In this document: positions 43,712 through 53,334 of the stretch, one piece after another | Position numbering within the stretch: the first letter of the stretch is position 1 | Layout of the letters: each line of letters begins with the position of its first letter | Made by a program: the position numbers and the translations under genes | Assembly (NCBI RefSeq): GCF_011065935.2 | Contig: NZ_JAAMNH020000001.1 | Span: 517,001-581,000 of the forward strand | Direction: 5' to 3' | Length of the DNA: 64,000 bases | DNA from: Clostridium estertheticum | GTDB lineage: Bacteria; Bacillota; Clostridia; Clostridiales; Clostridiaceae | Notes under the pieces: model-generated | Seen by the model: the letters and a program-made list of their open reading frames with translations, nothing else | The model's database searches: none | What the model was told of the DNA's origin: nothing

Positions 43712-44540
43712 GTAGCAAAGGCATGAGTTAAAGGCGAAAATTAAAAACCTTGCCAAAAGCAAAGATATGTCTGCACAAGTTGTTTTGCAAAACTATATGT
43801 TTGAGAGGTTTTTAGAACGCATATCAAAATCTGAATACAAGAATAAGTTTATATTAAAGGGTGGGATGTTAATAGCTGCCATTGTGGATATAGATAATCG
43901 TTCAACAATGGATATGGATGCAACGTTAAAAGGATATACATTAAATGAGGATTCATTATCAAAGGCTATAAATGATATTTGCTCAATTGATGTAGACGAT
44001 GACGTAATCTTTTCTTATATTAAGGTTGAGCCTACCAGAGAAGATGATGATTATGGTGGGTATAGGGTAAGTATACAATCTGTTTACGATACCATTATAA
44101 CTCCAATGCAAATTGATATTACAACAGGAGATGCTATAACTCCAAGAGAAATCCTATATAGATTTAAAATGATTTTTGATGATAATACTATTGATATTTG
44201 GGCATATAACATAGAAACAGTTTTAGCGGAAAAATACGAGACCATATTAAGGCGCGGAGAATTTAACACAAGATTAAGAGATTTTTATGATATATATATT
44301 TTGACAAAAACACAAGACTTCAATAAAAAGCTGTTCAATGAAGCAATTTTAAAAACATCGAAACATAGGGGAACAACACATATCTTCAAAAATATTGAAA
44401 AAAGAATATCAGTTGTTGAAAACAGTAAAGATTTAAAAAAGCTATGGGATAAATATAAGAAAAATTATAGCTATGCAAAAGATATTTCATTCGAGGATAT
44501 AGCTTTTGTTTTGAAGGAATTGTTAGTAGTAATAAAGTAA
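43708..44540 (+). pseudogene. abiEii: AbiEii-type nucleotidyltransferase toxin with an N-terminal frameshift
   Basis: The expected start at 43708 (MSSKGMS) meets a TAA at 43729-43731. With one more T the frame would read MSSKGMSLKAKIKNLAKSKD then MSAQVVLQNYMFERFLERIS, the normal family start. The downstream frame is intact from an ATG at 43767 to 44540. It holds the nucleotidyltransferase core KFILKGGMLIAAIVDID and RSTMDMDATLKG (DxD metal motif), and ETVLAEKYETILRRGEFNTR. Only ~20 residues are at risk, so a shortened protein from 43767 might still be made, though no good ribosome site precedes it. Listed as a likely pseudogene. Confidence 0.75.
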
Positions 44541-44617
44541 AGTTAAAAGCATTTCATTTTGGAGTGTCTTTACTTAGTAAGTTCAGTCAAGTCAGTCTCT
44601 TTCAGCCAATGGATGTG

Positions 44618-44646
44618 TTCCCTCATACGTTTTGAGGGAATTTTTC
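44618..44646 (+). terminator. Terminator after the AbiE pair
   Basis: TTCCCTCA and TGAGGGAA form an 8-bp stem followed by TTTTTCATTTTTT. A second stem, GGCTG...CAGCC (44671-44696), may end the opposing gene. Confidence 0.75.
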
Positions 44647-44738
44647 ATTTTTTATTTTACTATGAAAATAGGCTGCCAACTATTGTTGTTGACAGCCCGA
44701 AGTTATGTAGACTATCTATATAACTCCTTAATTATTAT

Positions 44739-45320
44739 TTATTGTTGGTCAAAATAACCTCTGATTTCATTCAACTTTTCTTCAGCATAAGGTCTACCAC
44801 CAGTTGCAATTTGATCAATTTGAAAATGTTTTAAAACTTCAAAACCGCAGGTTTGAAGAGTATCTTTTATAAAGCTGCCAGTAATAGGATTTTGCAATTG
44901 ATTGTTATAGTAGTCGTTAGGTGTTTGCATAGTTGTAATAACGACTGCTTTTTTATTTTTTAATAATCCAATCATTGTTCCATTTGCTCCATATTTATAT
45001 GCCCAGCCAAGCTGAAAAACTTTATCACAAAATCCTTTTAAAGCAGCAGGCATTGATGCCCACCATAGTGGAATTGGAAATACCACTACATCCGCTTTAT
45101 CTATTTCTGCTTTATATTTTAACACCAATGGATCTTCTATCTGTCCTTTTCTCCACTGCAACAAGTCTTGCCCTGTCATAAGAGGGTTAAATCCATCTTT
45201 TACCAAATCGATGCATTCAACAGAATGCCCATTTTTTGAAACAGTTTCAGCAACAGTTTTTGCTACTCCTGCGTTAAAGCTTCCTTCATAAGGGTGGCTG
45301 CTAACAATTAAATAATTCAT
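44739..45320 (-). CDS. NAD(P)H quinone oxidoreductase, flavodoxin-like fold
   Basis: 193 residues behind AAAGGAGAT on the minus strand. MNYLIVSSHPYEGSFNAGVA then KTVAETVSKNGHSVECIDL is the FMN/FAD-binding opening of MdaB/YwrO-type reductases. VVFPIPLWWASMPAALKGFC then DKVF is the family signature. It reduces quinones, nitro- or azo-compounds and protects against redox stress. The MFS gene lies just downstream on the chromosome's right, reading the same way, so the two are likely co-regulated by the divergent LysR. Confidence 0.9.
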   Translation of the reverse strand: MNYLIVSSHPYEGSFNAGVAKTVAETVSKNGHSVECIDLVKDGFNPLMTGQDLLQWRKGQIEDPLVLKYKAEIDKADVVVFPIPLWWASMPAALKGFCDKVFQLGWAYKYGANGTMIGLLKNKKAVVITTMQTPNDYYNNQLQNPITGSFIKDTLQTCGFEVLKHFQIDQIATGGRPYAEEKLNEIRGYFDQQ

Positions 45321-45401
45321 ACTATCAATCTCCTTTTTTATTATATAGATTTGTTATATTGTATTAATGTCACAGAGATCTGTAACATGCGACATTCGTC
45401 A

Positions 45402-46589
45402 TTAAAACTTTGCAATAATCGCCATTATGATTCCAAATATGCCAACAGGCACAACAGCAAGCCCGGCCTTAGTATAATCACCGCCGCAAATACCTATGAT
45501 GGAGGGGAAAGTAGCTGTGGCAAGGAAAAACCCTATATTCTGAAAAGTAATTACTACCCCTGTACCTATACCCACAAATTTATGATTTTTTACAATAGAA
45601 TTAATAGAAATAAAAATCATAGCAGGGCCAGCAAGACCAATAAGTCCTAAAAATATTGTAGCAGTAAGTATAATAGGTATTGATGGTATAAAGCACAGCG
45701 CAGTAGCTACAGTAGATACTATAACGGTTATCACAAAAATCGGTTTAGCACCTGTGGATTCAGAAAGCTTACCTAATATAGGACAACCTATAATAGAGGC
45801 AATCATTGGAATAGAAGCAATAAAGCCTGCTTGTGATACACCCATTAACCTGCTATGTGCAGCAAAGCTAGGAAAGAAAATGATAACACAAAACAACAAA
45901 TAAGCGCTTGAAGCAAATGCAAGAGACGCACAGATTAAATCCTTATTTTTTATAACCTCTAAAAAGCTTACTTTTTCTTGATTTTGATAAGAAGTATCGA
46001 CTCCTTCAGGGGCCTTGATTACAAAATGTACAGCAAGTGTAGTGATCAAGCTAACGACTGCAAATACAACCCAGATAGAGTGCCAACTTAATTTCATGGT
46101 ATTAAACATAAAAGGTGTTGCATTAAAAGCAATAATTTGTCCAATAGGCATCCAAACGGCAAATATACCCATTGCGCTACCAATCTTGGCTGGAGCACAA
46201 TACGAAATTATTGTCATAGGAGCACCTACACAAAGAAAAATAAATCCTATACCTTCAATTGCACGACTAACTATCATTACGGCTGCTGTTGTTGAAAGTG
46301 CACCAAGAAGAGCACCAGCCGTTGCCATTAATCCGGCCATAATAATAATTTTCTTTGGACCATATTTCTGCGATAAAGTACCCGCTGGAAGCGCAAATGC
46401 AATACCAATCAGTGTGTAGATTGACATAAGCCATGGAGCAGAAGACTCTCCCATATGCAGGCTTGCTGCCACATCTTTCATGATCATAGGAACCTTAAAC
46501 TGATTCATAGCGATAGCAGCCGCTACGATCATAATAACTAGTCCAATGACTTTATAGTCTTGGTACTTAACGTTTTTATCATTTTCCAT
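45402..46589 (-). CDS. Major facilitator superfamily exporter
   Basis: 395 residues with 12 hydrophobic segments. LPAGTLSQKYGPKKIIIMAG is the conserved loop between the second and third helices, and SRAIEGIGFIFLCVGAPMTI is a CynX/NimT-like feature. GCPILGKLSESTGAKPIFVI repeats the loop in the second half. It starts behind AAGGAGT and lies upstream of the quinone reductase on the same strand. Probably takes up or exports the compound sensed by the divergent LysR. Specificity is unknown. Confidence 0.87.
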   Translation of the reverse strand: MENDKNVKYQDYKVIGLVIMIVAAAIAMNQFKVPMIMKDVAASLHMGESSAPWLMSIYTLIGIAFALPAGTLSQKYGPKKIIIMAGLMATAGALLGALSTTAAVMIVSRAIEGIGFIFLCVGAPMTIISYCAPAKIGSAMGIFAVWMPIGQIIAFNATPFMFNTMKLSWHSIWVVFAVVSLITTLAVHFVIKAPEGVDTSYQNQEKVSFLEVIKNKDLICASLAFASSAYLLFCVIIFFPSFAAHSRLMGVSQAGFIASIPMIASIIGCPILGKLSESTGAKPIFVITVIVSTVATALCFIPSIPIILTATIFLGLIGLAGPAMIFISINSIVKNHKFVGIGTGVVITFQNIGFFLATATFPSIIGICGGDYTKAGLAVVPVGIFGIIMAIIAKF

Positions 46590-46758
46590 TATTCAATACT
46601 CCTTATAATTTTTAACTCGCTTCTTAAGTTAAGCGGTGTGCTATATTTTAGCGGGATTTTAAAATCATTTTAATTATACATCTTGAAACTTCATAAGTAA
46701 AATAGTATAATTTTATTATATGTATAGTCAATTACCTATGGAAAGAGGTGTATAATAA

Positions 46759-47643
46759 ATGACCTTGAGGCATTTTAGGATTTTTATTGCAGTTTGTGAG
46801 AACAATAGTATAACTGCTACTGGCAAAAAACTTCACATTACACAGCCATCTGTAAGTATTGCCATTCGTGAACTTGAAGAAAACTATGGAGTTAAACTTT
46901 TTGACAGAGTGTCACGAAGGCTATATATTACAGAGACTGGTAAGCAATTATTAGAGTATGCAACGCATATTGTTTCGCTAACTGACGAAGTGGAAGTAGG
47001 AATAAAAGATTGGGACTCCTTCGGCACTCTACGTGTGGGATCAAGTATTGCAATCGGTTTTGGTATATTGCCTTCTTATGTCAAAGCTTTTGAGCAGCAG
47101 ATCCCTTCCGTTAAAGTAAATGTCGCTGTAAATGATACTAAAACAATAGAAGAATATATTTTAAGAAATACTGTTGATATTGCCCTAATTGAAGGTAAAG
47201 TACAGAGTCCAAATATTGAACAAATTAAGTTTATGGATGATGAATTGGTTTTAGTTTGCGGTAAAAAACACCCATTTAGCCGTTACGATGAAATAGAGCT
47301 AAACATGCTAGATGGACAAGATTTTATACTACGAGAAAGAGGTAGTGATGACAGAGAATTTTTTGAGAGTTTCTTAGCAGCACACGAATTAGAAATCAAT
47401 ACACGATGGGAGAGTATAAGCATACTAATCATTTTTGAGGCAGTAAAAGCAGGGTTAGGATTAACCATTCTTCCTGAGGTAATAGTAAAAGCAGGTGTAT
47501 CATTAGGTAATATCCATGTTTTAAAAATTAAAAACGTTTCGCTAAAACGTCAATTTTCTATTATTTATCAAAAAAATAAATTTCTTACCAAATCAGCAAA
47601 AAAATTTATCAGTCTTTGTATTAATAATAACGTAAACCCATAG
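46759..47643 (+). CDS. LysR-family transcriptional regulator
   Basis: 294 residues behind GAAAGAGG. MTLRHFRIFIAVCENNSITA then TGKKLHITQPSVSIAIRELE is the LysR winged helix. GTLRVGSSIAIGFGILPSYV and RERGSDDREFFESFLAAHEL mark the effector domain of the CysL/YwfK-like group. Divergent from the MFS and quinone-reductase genes across a 169-base gap, so it probably activates them. Followed by a terminator. Confidence 0.9.
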   Translation: MTLRHFRIFIAVCENNSITATGKKLHITQPSVSIAIRELEENYGVKLFDRVSRRLYITETGKQLLEYATHIVSLTDEVEVGIKDWDSFGTLRVGSSIAIGFGILPSYVKAFEQQIPSVKVNVAVNDTKTIEEYILRNTVDIALIEGKVQSPNIEQIKFMDDELVLVCGKKHPFSRYDEIELNMLDGQDFILRERGSDDREFFESFLAAHELEINTRWESISILIIFEAVKAGLGLTILPEVIVKAGVSLGNIHVLKIKNVSLKRQFSIIYQKNKFLTKSAKKFISLCINNNVNP

Positions 47644-47670
47644 TTTCCCAATCTAATAAAATGCAAACGG

Positions 47671-47706
47671 AACGCCACTTAGTCTTCTGATTAGGTGGCG
47701 TTTTAA
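47671..47706 (+). terminator. Terminator after lysR
   Basis: AACGCCACTTA pairs with TTAGGTGGCGTT (one G-U), followed by TTAAGTTTT. Confidence 0.75.
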
Positions 47707-47869
47707 GTTTTGCTTTAGACGAAAAATCATAAAGTGAATTGTTATAACTTTTGTTGAGTCGTATTTTATAGTTATATCCATATAAAATGAGGAAACAAAT
47801 GCCCTTGGGGTGTTTATTTTTACATGTATGTAAAAATAAGTTAATATGCTATTTAATTTGTATATTCAT

Positions 47870-48190
47870 AACCCTGCGCTCATTATAAGGAAAATCATTT
47901 CAATAAGTTTTTCCAATTATTACATTGTCGATGAATTTTTCATTGCTAAGCATGGTATCAATTGTACGTTTTGACCAATTCTCTTTACCAGTTAGTGATT
48001 TAAACCCTTGCTTTTCAAGTTCATGAATGATAGCTAGGATACTGTATCCACTAAGGTATAAATTGAAAATCTTTTGAACTATTTTTGATTCTTGTTCATC
48101 TATCATAATATTTTCTTCTGAATCATGGCTATAGCCATAGCACTTACGATTATATAGTTTTGAACTTCCGTTTTCTAAACTATGTTTGAT
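47870..48190 (-). pseudogene. Serine recombinase copy 3, short internal remnant
   Basis: Reading leftwards from ~48190: LENGSSKLYNRKCYGYSHDS, then IFNLYLSGYSILAIIHELEK, SKRTIDTMLSNEKFIDNVII and GKTY-stop-NDFPYNERRV. It aligns with copies 1 and 2 and stops being recognisable at 47870. Both ends are missing, and an in-frame stop follows GKTY. It is joined directly to a tnpB-like fragment at 48190. Confidence 0.75.
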
Positions 48191-48657
48191 TCCTCATTTG
48201 ATATTTTGGCTTTAGTAGTGTAAGAATAATTATAGTCATGTTTTGATTTGAATTTAGGAAAATCAGTATGTGCTTTAAAGAATTTATGATAAGCATTATC
48301 TAAATTATAAATAGAATTAGTTAAAGCAAATTTATATACGTCTTTATCATCTTTATTTCTTAAGTTAAAATCTAAAATATTTGATAACTTGTTTATATCG
48401 CCATTAAACACAAAACTTAATAATTTGTTTTCATCAAAAATTAGATAACAAGGTGGTTCATTTTCAGGAATTAAGATATATACTTCACTTACAAGTGCAT
48501 TGAATGACTTACAGTTCACCTTAACAATTGGGTCTAAAGGAATCTTTACCACATATCCATCGTCAGTAGCGGGGTCGTTTTTATATAATCCTTCTAAATT
48601 GGTAATCCAACTTGTAATCATATCTTGAATTTGTGGATTTGATTGGACTACTTTCAC
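48175..48657 (-). pseudogene. Mosaic open frame: unknown N-terminus joined to an IS605 TnpB fragment
   Basis: 160 residues. The first ~105 (from KVVQSNPQIQDMITSWITNL to NKLLSFVFNGDINKLSNILD) resemble no family I know. The frame may have begun further upstream, since QDKVV continues it to the right. Residues ~108-150, YKFALTNSIYNLDNAYHKFF then KAHTDFPKFKSKHDYNYSYT, are the N-terminal part of IS200/IS605 TnpB (LDxAYxxFF...PxFKSKxD). The last residues run into recombinase copy 3. This is a chance fusion of gene pieces; no RuvC or zinc-finger part of TnpB is present. Confidence 0.6.
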
Positions 48658-48786
48658 AACTTTATCTTGTTTCGGGTCAAAAATTTCAACATATTTAAAA
48701 CCCTCAGCATTTACACATAGTCATAATAATTAAATTTTCTGAATAGTAGTATCTTATGGAAAAAAATATTGCAGGAGGATAATCTA

Positions 48787-48981
48787 ATGGAACGAGAAAA
48801 GAAATGTCCAGAATGTGGTTGTGAAAAAATTGCACAGGCTAAACTTGATATTAATGCAAAATTATATCCTATTGACGCATTTTTCAAAATTATGAATGGG
48901 TCAGAAGTGAATGCAGAGGTATGTACAAAATGTGGTTATATTTTAAATATGAGGGTATTAACACCAGAGAAATTCAAGTGA
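48787..48981 (+). CDS. Small zinc-ribbon protein
   Basis: 64 residues from the ATG at 48787, with GCAGGAGG upstream; the frame opens at 48769. CPECGCEKIAQAKLDINAKL and EVCTKCGYILNMRV give two CxxC pairs, a compact zinc ribbon. This is a common orphan protein of Firmicutes with no settled function. It seems intact among fragments. Confidence 0.7.
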   Translation: MEREKKCPECGCEKIAQAKLDINAKLYPIDAFFKIMNGSEVNAEVCTKCGYILNMRVLTPEKFK

Positions 48982-49019
48982 TAATTCACATTTTTCATAT
49001 ATCCTGTCTCAATAAATTA

Positions 49020-49058
49020 TGAAAACCCTTGAATTCAGAGGTTTTTGTTGTTTTTTTG
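49020..49058 (+). repeat. Repeated module scrap (terminator part only), copy 4
   Basis: GAAAACCCTTGAATTCAGAG then GTTTTTGTTGTTTTTTT matches the module terminator with one change in the stem. The tmRNA tail and inverted repeats are absent. It may be the right boundary of the tandem array. Confidence 0.7.
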
Positions 49059-49151
49059 TTATATAGGAAACAGCTTGCGGAAGTGGCTGTGGATAACAGT
49101 TTACAGAAAAAACATATGGAAAAATTCAGAAAAATATGAGATGATAAAACT

Positions 49152-49482
49152 ATGGAAAAAAATAAGATTACTATAAAACAAATATTTAAAGACCAATCAA
49201 GAATTTTGGAAAAAGAATAAAGAAAAGTACCAAGTACCCTGAAAAAATGAGAGAACATATGCACATAGAAGTTATGAAAATGATAGGATGCGGGGATATT
49301 TCTTTAGGTTTTGTGGCATATATATGCTTAAAATGTTTAGAAGTATTTAAAGTAGGATTTACATGCAAAAGTAGATTTTGCAGTAAATGCGGTAAAAAAT
49401 ATATAAATGAGTGGGTAGAGAAACAAGTGAGTAAAATTTTAGATGTACCACATAGACATTGTGTATTTTATAAGAGTTTTTA
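49152..49482 (+). pseudogene. IS91-type transposase, N-terminal remnant
   Basis: MEKNKITIKQIFKDQ is frameshifted near 49200, then PEKMREHMHIEVMKMIGCGD, FTCKSRFCSKCGKKYINEWV and LDVPHRHCVF follow. This is the zinc-binding N-terminus of Y2-type IS91/IS801 transposases. It stops at YKSF, where TIPEELR is normally found. The catalytic part is missing. Confidence 0.75.
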
Positions 49483-49491
49483 ACTCTTATT

Positions 49492-50357
49492 TTAAAGGGA
49501 GTAATTACGTATACACAGGAATTTAGGGAGTTTTTTGTTAGAGAATATGAAAATGGTAACACACCTGCTCAGATATTGAGAAAAGCTGGTTTCGAGCCAA
49601 AGATGTTTGGAAAACCACGTCTTCATAGCATTTGTACAAATATGCGAAAAATGGCCAGTCGCAAAGAAGGGCTTACAGATACAAGAAAAGGATAGTCTGG
49701 AAGAATATCGACTAAGGGTTTTACTCCTGAGGAAGAAATACAACGTCTCAAGCAGAAAGTAAAATATCTTGAACAGGAAAATACCTTTTTAAAAAAATCA
49801 GATTCTTAGACAAGAAAGTTCAACATGCGCACGACCGGAAGAAAAATTCAAAATCATCCAGGCTATGATTTCTCATGATAATAATGAATTGAATATATGT
49901 TGGTTATGTGAAAATGCAGGTGTATCACGAAGCGGATACTATAATTGGCTAAAGACAGAAAGTAAACGAATGAATAAAGAAGCCAAGGATCGTGCTGACT
50001 TTGAATTAATTCTTATCGCATACCAATACCGTGGGTATGACAAGGGAAGGCGTGGCATCTACATGCATCTTCTACATATGGGAATCATAATGAACCAGAA
50101 AAAGATACGTAGGTTGATGAAAAAGTACAATCTATTCTGTCCTATTCGAAAGGCAAATCCATACCGAAGAATGGCTAAAGCTATTCATACTGATTCTGTA
50201 TCAGATAACCTGGTAAATAGAGAATTCCGTGAGCAAGGTGCAGGCATGATTATTCTAACTGACATAACATATCTTTTTTACAATAAAGGTGATAAAGCAT
50301 ATTTATCCGTAATGAAAGATGCTTGTACCAATCAAATTTTAGCATATGTACCAAGCT
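49492..50357 (+). mobile_element. IS3-family element remnant (orfA and 5' part of orfB)
   Basis: OrfA-like sequence: YTQEFREFFVREYENGNTPA, KMFGKPRLHSICTNMRKMAS, a TAG, then EEEIQRLKQKVKYLEQENTF (leucine zipper). OrfB-like sequence from 49865: LNICWLCENAGVSRSGYYNW, KGRRGIYMHLLHMGIIMNQK and LTDITYLFYNKGDKAYLSVM. The first catalytic Asp (TDITYL) and a second (KDACTNQI) are present. The Glu is lost because the gene is cut at ~50357, inside the DUF6155 gene on the other strand. It is dead. Confidence 0.8.
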
Positions 50358-50731
50358 TAGCTGATATCACCATACTCATTAATAAATTCTACACCCATTT
50401 CTACTGAAAACAGCATTAAATCAATAATATGCTTGTCATCCTTTGAAATCGGCTTAAAGTCTACAATTACTTTTTCAACAATAGCTACTCTTAGCTTTCC
50501 AAAGCCTTTTTCAGGCAGGAATTCATTTTTTATTTTCTCCTTGCATGGGCTCAGTAAATCAGCAACGCCAGTATCGCCTTTAAGCCTAGCATTAATAAGG
50601 TTTTTAACTTTATCGCTCATCTTATAAGTTTCAACTAGAAGCTTCATAAGTTCTTCTGGTTGTAGTTGTTTGAGCTGCTTTTTAAGTTCAGTTATTGATA
50701 GATTTTTATCTTTTATCATTTGAAGTTCCAC
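50357..50731 (-). pseudogene. DUF6155-family protein, C-terminally truncated by the IS3 remnant
   Basis: From 50731: KDKNLSITELKKQLKQLQPE then ELMKLLVETYKMSDKVKNLI, the opening of the DUF6155 family, and later FGKLRVAIVEKVIVDFKPIS. The sense ends at VEFINEYGDI, where the IS3 remnant begins on the opposite strand. Preceded by GTTGGGGTGG on the minus strand. No function is assigned to the family. Confidence 0.65.
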
Positions 50732-50788
50732 CCCAACTTATTTTTTATAATTCCATTTTATTTAAAGTAAAGTAACACCTCATGCACA

Positions 50789-50960
50789 TTAATATGTTAC
50801 TTTATCTAATTCACTATCACACCTCAAACATTTTTGCACTGCATGACCTTTTTCTTCATCTTCATAACTACACTGATCACAATAGTTCACCTTACATTTT
50901 GGACAATCAAAAATTGCATTTACCTGTCCGCCTGTTCGCTCACTAATTTCTCCTTAGATA
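50789..50960 (-). pseudogene. Zinc-ribbon protein fragment
   Basis: On the minus strand EISERTGGQVNAIFDCPKCK then VNYCDQCSYEDEEKGHAVQK and CLRCDSELDKVTY run to a TAA at 50789-50791. Three CxxC pairs are visible. There is no start codon in frame before the upstream stop, so this is the 3' end of a lost gene. Confidence 0.5.
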
Positions 50961-51202
50961 ATTCCTCAATATAATAAAAACTATTCAAAAGAACTACTTG
51001 AAACTTTAGATAATGTAAGAAGCCCTTAATCTGTATCTCTAATTTGTGTAGCTCTTGGTTTTATAGCTAATGAGGATGCAATCCCAATTATATATGATAA
51101 ATACTTTGAATTGAAAAAAATATATAAGAATGAAAGTTATGCACAAGGTCCTTTACTTACTCTTTTTAAGTTGAAGGAAAGATTTTATATGCAGAAAAAA
51201 TA
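50960..51202 (+). pseudogene. Unrecognised fragment, HEAT-like
   Basis: IPQYNKNYSKELLETLDNVR is followed by a TAA, then SVSLICVALGFIANEDAIPI and YKNESYAQGPLLTLFKLKER to a TAA at 51200-51202. The helical repeats and AIPIIYDKYFELK suggest a HEAT/armadillo-like protein. It has no start and an internal stop. Confidence 0.4.
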
Positions 51203-51241
51203 ATATAATGCCTCAAATAATATTCATAGGATGGATTAATA

Positions 51242-51340
51242 ATGGAATACATAGGCGGTATAGTAGAAAGAATTACATATGAGAATGAAGAAAATGGATT
51301 TTGTGTTATTAAAATAAAGTCTAAGGGGTATTCTGATCTG
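51242..51340 (+). pseudogene. RecD2-type helicase, N-terminal fragment
   Basis: MEYIGGIVERITYENEENGF then CVIKIKSKGYSDL is the start of RecD2/YrrC-type exonuclease V alpha helicases (N-terminal OB-like domain). It has no strong ribosome site. The homology ends exactly where the 557-base duplication begins (51338). Only ~33 residues remain of a protein of over 700. Confidence 0.7.
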
Positions 51341-51894
51341 AAATAGACCATAAAAAGAAAATAATACTTATTTTTGAAGATATTCAGTGGATTGATTATG
51401 GTAGTTTAATGTTTTTAAGTAGCATGATTTTGCATGGACATACTAATCTTTTGTGTTTAATGACATATAGAAACGAATACAACATCGAAATAGATAAATT
51501 TCTAGTTTCTGCAAATAAACATAATAAAATTTTAAGGTTGGATTTATTAAGATTTGATAATAATGAAGTAGAAAATTTTATTAAAATTGGTCTTCCAAAA
51601 AAGAATTTCACTAAAGAGATATTAAATAAAATTTATAATGAAACTGAAGGAAATGCATTTTTTTTAACAGAATATATTAATACTATAAAGTTTAATAGTG
51701 ATATAAATATTATGTCCTCGAAAATGCAGGATGTAATGAAAAGCAGGTTTTTAGATATTTCAGAGGAGTGTAAAAACATTTTAAGAATTTCATCTTTATT
51801 TTTGGATGAAATTCCTTTATATATTTTGCATGAACTTACAGGGGAAGATGAACTTAAGATAATGGACGCAATAGAAGGACTTGAAAATAAATTC
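51338..51894 (+). repeat. 557-bp near-identical copy of part of the SARP/ATPase gene
   Basis: Bases 51338-51894 match 59994-60550 without gaps and with only two differences that I can find (near 51805 and 51877). It covers the Walker B region (ILIFEDIQWIDYGSLMFLSS) to DELKIMDAIE. It is in the + orientation and head-to-head with the decayed paralogue to its right. Confidence 0.92.
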
Positions 51895-52897
51895 TCTATA
51901 AAGATTTCCCATAAAAGTGGAATTTCTATGTTTTCATTTTTCATGATTTCAGAAAGTTTAGATACTATAACATTCCACGGCTTTAAAATTAATCCTTTTC
52001 AAATTGAAAACAATAAGTTTCTAAAACATAAGCTGTATTCTTATCTACTATATCTATAAACTTATCTTTCAGCATAGTTTTACCTATACCAGCTTCGCCT
52101 ACTAAAAACACTGCTTTCGAACAGTCATTTTTTATAAAATCATTATAATTGTTTTATAGTATCCTTATTTCATTATATCTTCCAAAGAAAAATTAAATAG
52201 CTTTTTTAGTAACTTCCTTAGTATTCATAATATCTATTATTTCATTAATTATATTTAATATTTTATCATCAAGAGAAATAGATAATTCATCTTTAAATAA
52301 ATTTTTAACACCATTGTATGTTTCAATTGCCATGTTATATTTACCTTGATTTTTATAACTTTGTAGTAAATATAAGTAAGCATCTTCATTAAATTCATCT
52401 GTTTTTATTAATAATTTTGAATATTTTTCAACAATATCATAATTGTTATTATGTAAAGCATTTTCTATTTTTTTATTCAATCTATTGGTATACATACATT
52501 TTAAACTTTCACGAATTTCTAAAAGCCAAATTTCAAAGTTAGTAGCATTTTTAGGGCAAAATCCTTGTAGAAATTCCCCATTAAAAACATCTATTTCGTT
52601 TTCATCATTCATAAATCTATATACGTCTAACTCTATTTCTATATCTGGATTAATCATAACTATTGATTTTTGAGGAGATATTAACACAGGTACATTAGAG
52701 AATTTATTTATTTTATAAATAGCATTTCTTAGATTTTTTATAGCGTCGCCTTCTTCTTGGTTAGCCCAAAAAAGTTCTGAGATATGTTTTCTATCATCTT
52801 GTTTATTCAAAAGTAAATAACAAAAAAGGCCTTGGGCTTTACTGTAAGGCAAGAAAATTTCTTTTTCATTGACAGTTAAATAAAAATTACCAAACAT
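51895..52897 (-). pseudogene. SARP/ATPase regulator paralogue, broken after the N-terminal domain
   Basis: From 52897 an intact 234-residue frame carries the winged helix and bacterial transcriptional activator domain: MFGNFYLTVNEKEIFLPYSK, ISELFWANQEEGDAIKNLRN and YLLQSYKNQGKYNMAIETYN, ending at TAG 52193. It is about 80 percent identical by eye to residues 9-240 of the gene at 58850. Leftwards, in shifted frames, the ATPase start persists (VFLVGEAGIGKTMLKDKF, then a stop inside EKD) down to IEIPLLWEIFIE at 51895. There the sequence switches strand into the duplicated block. The N-terminal half could still be expressed as a DNA-binding fragment. Confidence 0.8.
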
Positions 52898-53125
52898 CTT
52901 TCAATGTATATAATGCATAAAAACACTCCCGGTTAGTGACATAAACTTTCTTATATAAAATATATAACACTATAGATTATACTACATTATAAACATAATT
53001 CCAAAATTAAATTCTTACTGAAAGTTTTTATTAATAATAAGTAACTATTTATAATATTCATTTATTTGACGTTTTGATGTTCTAATTAATTTATAATAAT
53101 GATAAAGGAGGAAGTGATAAAGATA

Positions 53126-53224
53126 ATGTTACATTTCATCAAAGTAAATCTAGAAAAACCTTGTACAGAAGAAGGACTAAATAAAAATAGTATCAGACTT
53201 AAAACGAGTGGAGGCGAGTTTTGA
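53126..53224 (+). CDS. Possible 32-residue peptide upstream of yjiH
   Basis: ATG at 53126 after AAAGGAGG (spacing ~13, rather long) opens MLHFIKVNLEKPCTEEGLNK then NSIRLKTSGGEF and a TGA. No relatives are known to me. It may be a leader peptide, or chance in an otherwise gene-free stretch (52898-53334). Confidence 0.25.
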   Translation: MLHFIKVNLEKPCTEEGLNKNSIRLKTSGGEF

Positions 53225-53334
53225 GCAAATGCTACATATTTATGCTTTTGGTTAAAGCAACTAAGTAATCGTTTAGAGATGTATATTAGTAAAGTTAAAG
53301 AATTTGTTTGAAATTCAGGGGGGGAAGGTAAATC

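Noticed and set aside
48175..48657. Functional TnpB nuclease
   Set aside because: Only the N-terminal LDxAYxxFF...FKSK segment is present. The RuvC residues and zinc finger are absent, so no RNA-guided activity is possible.
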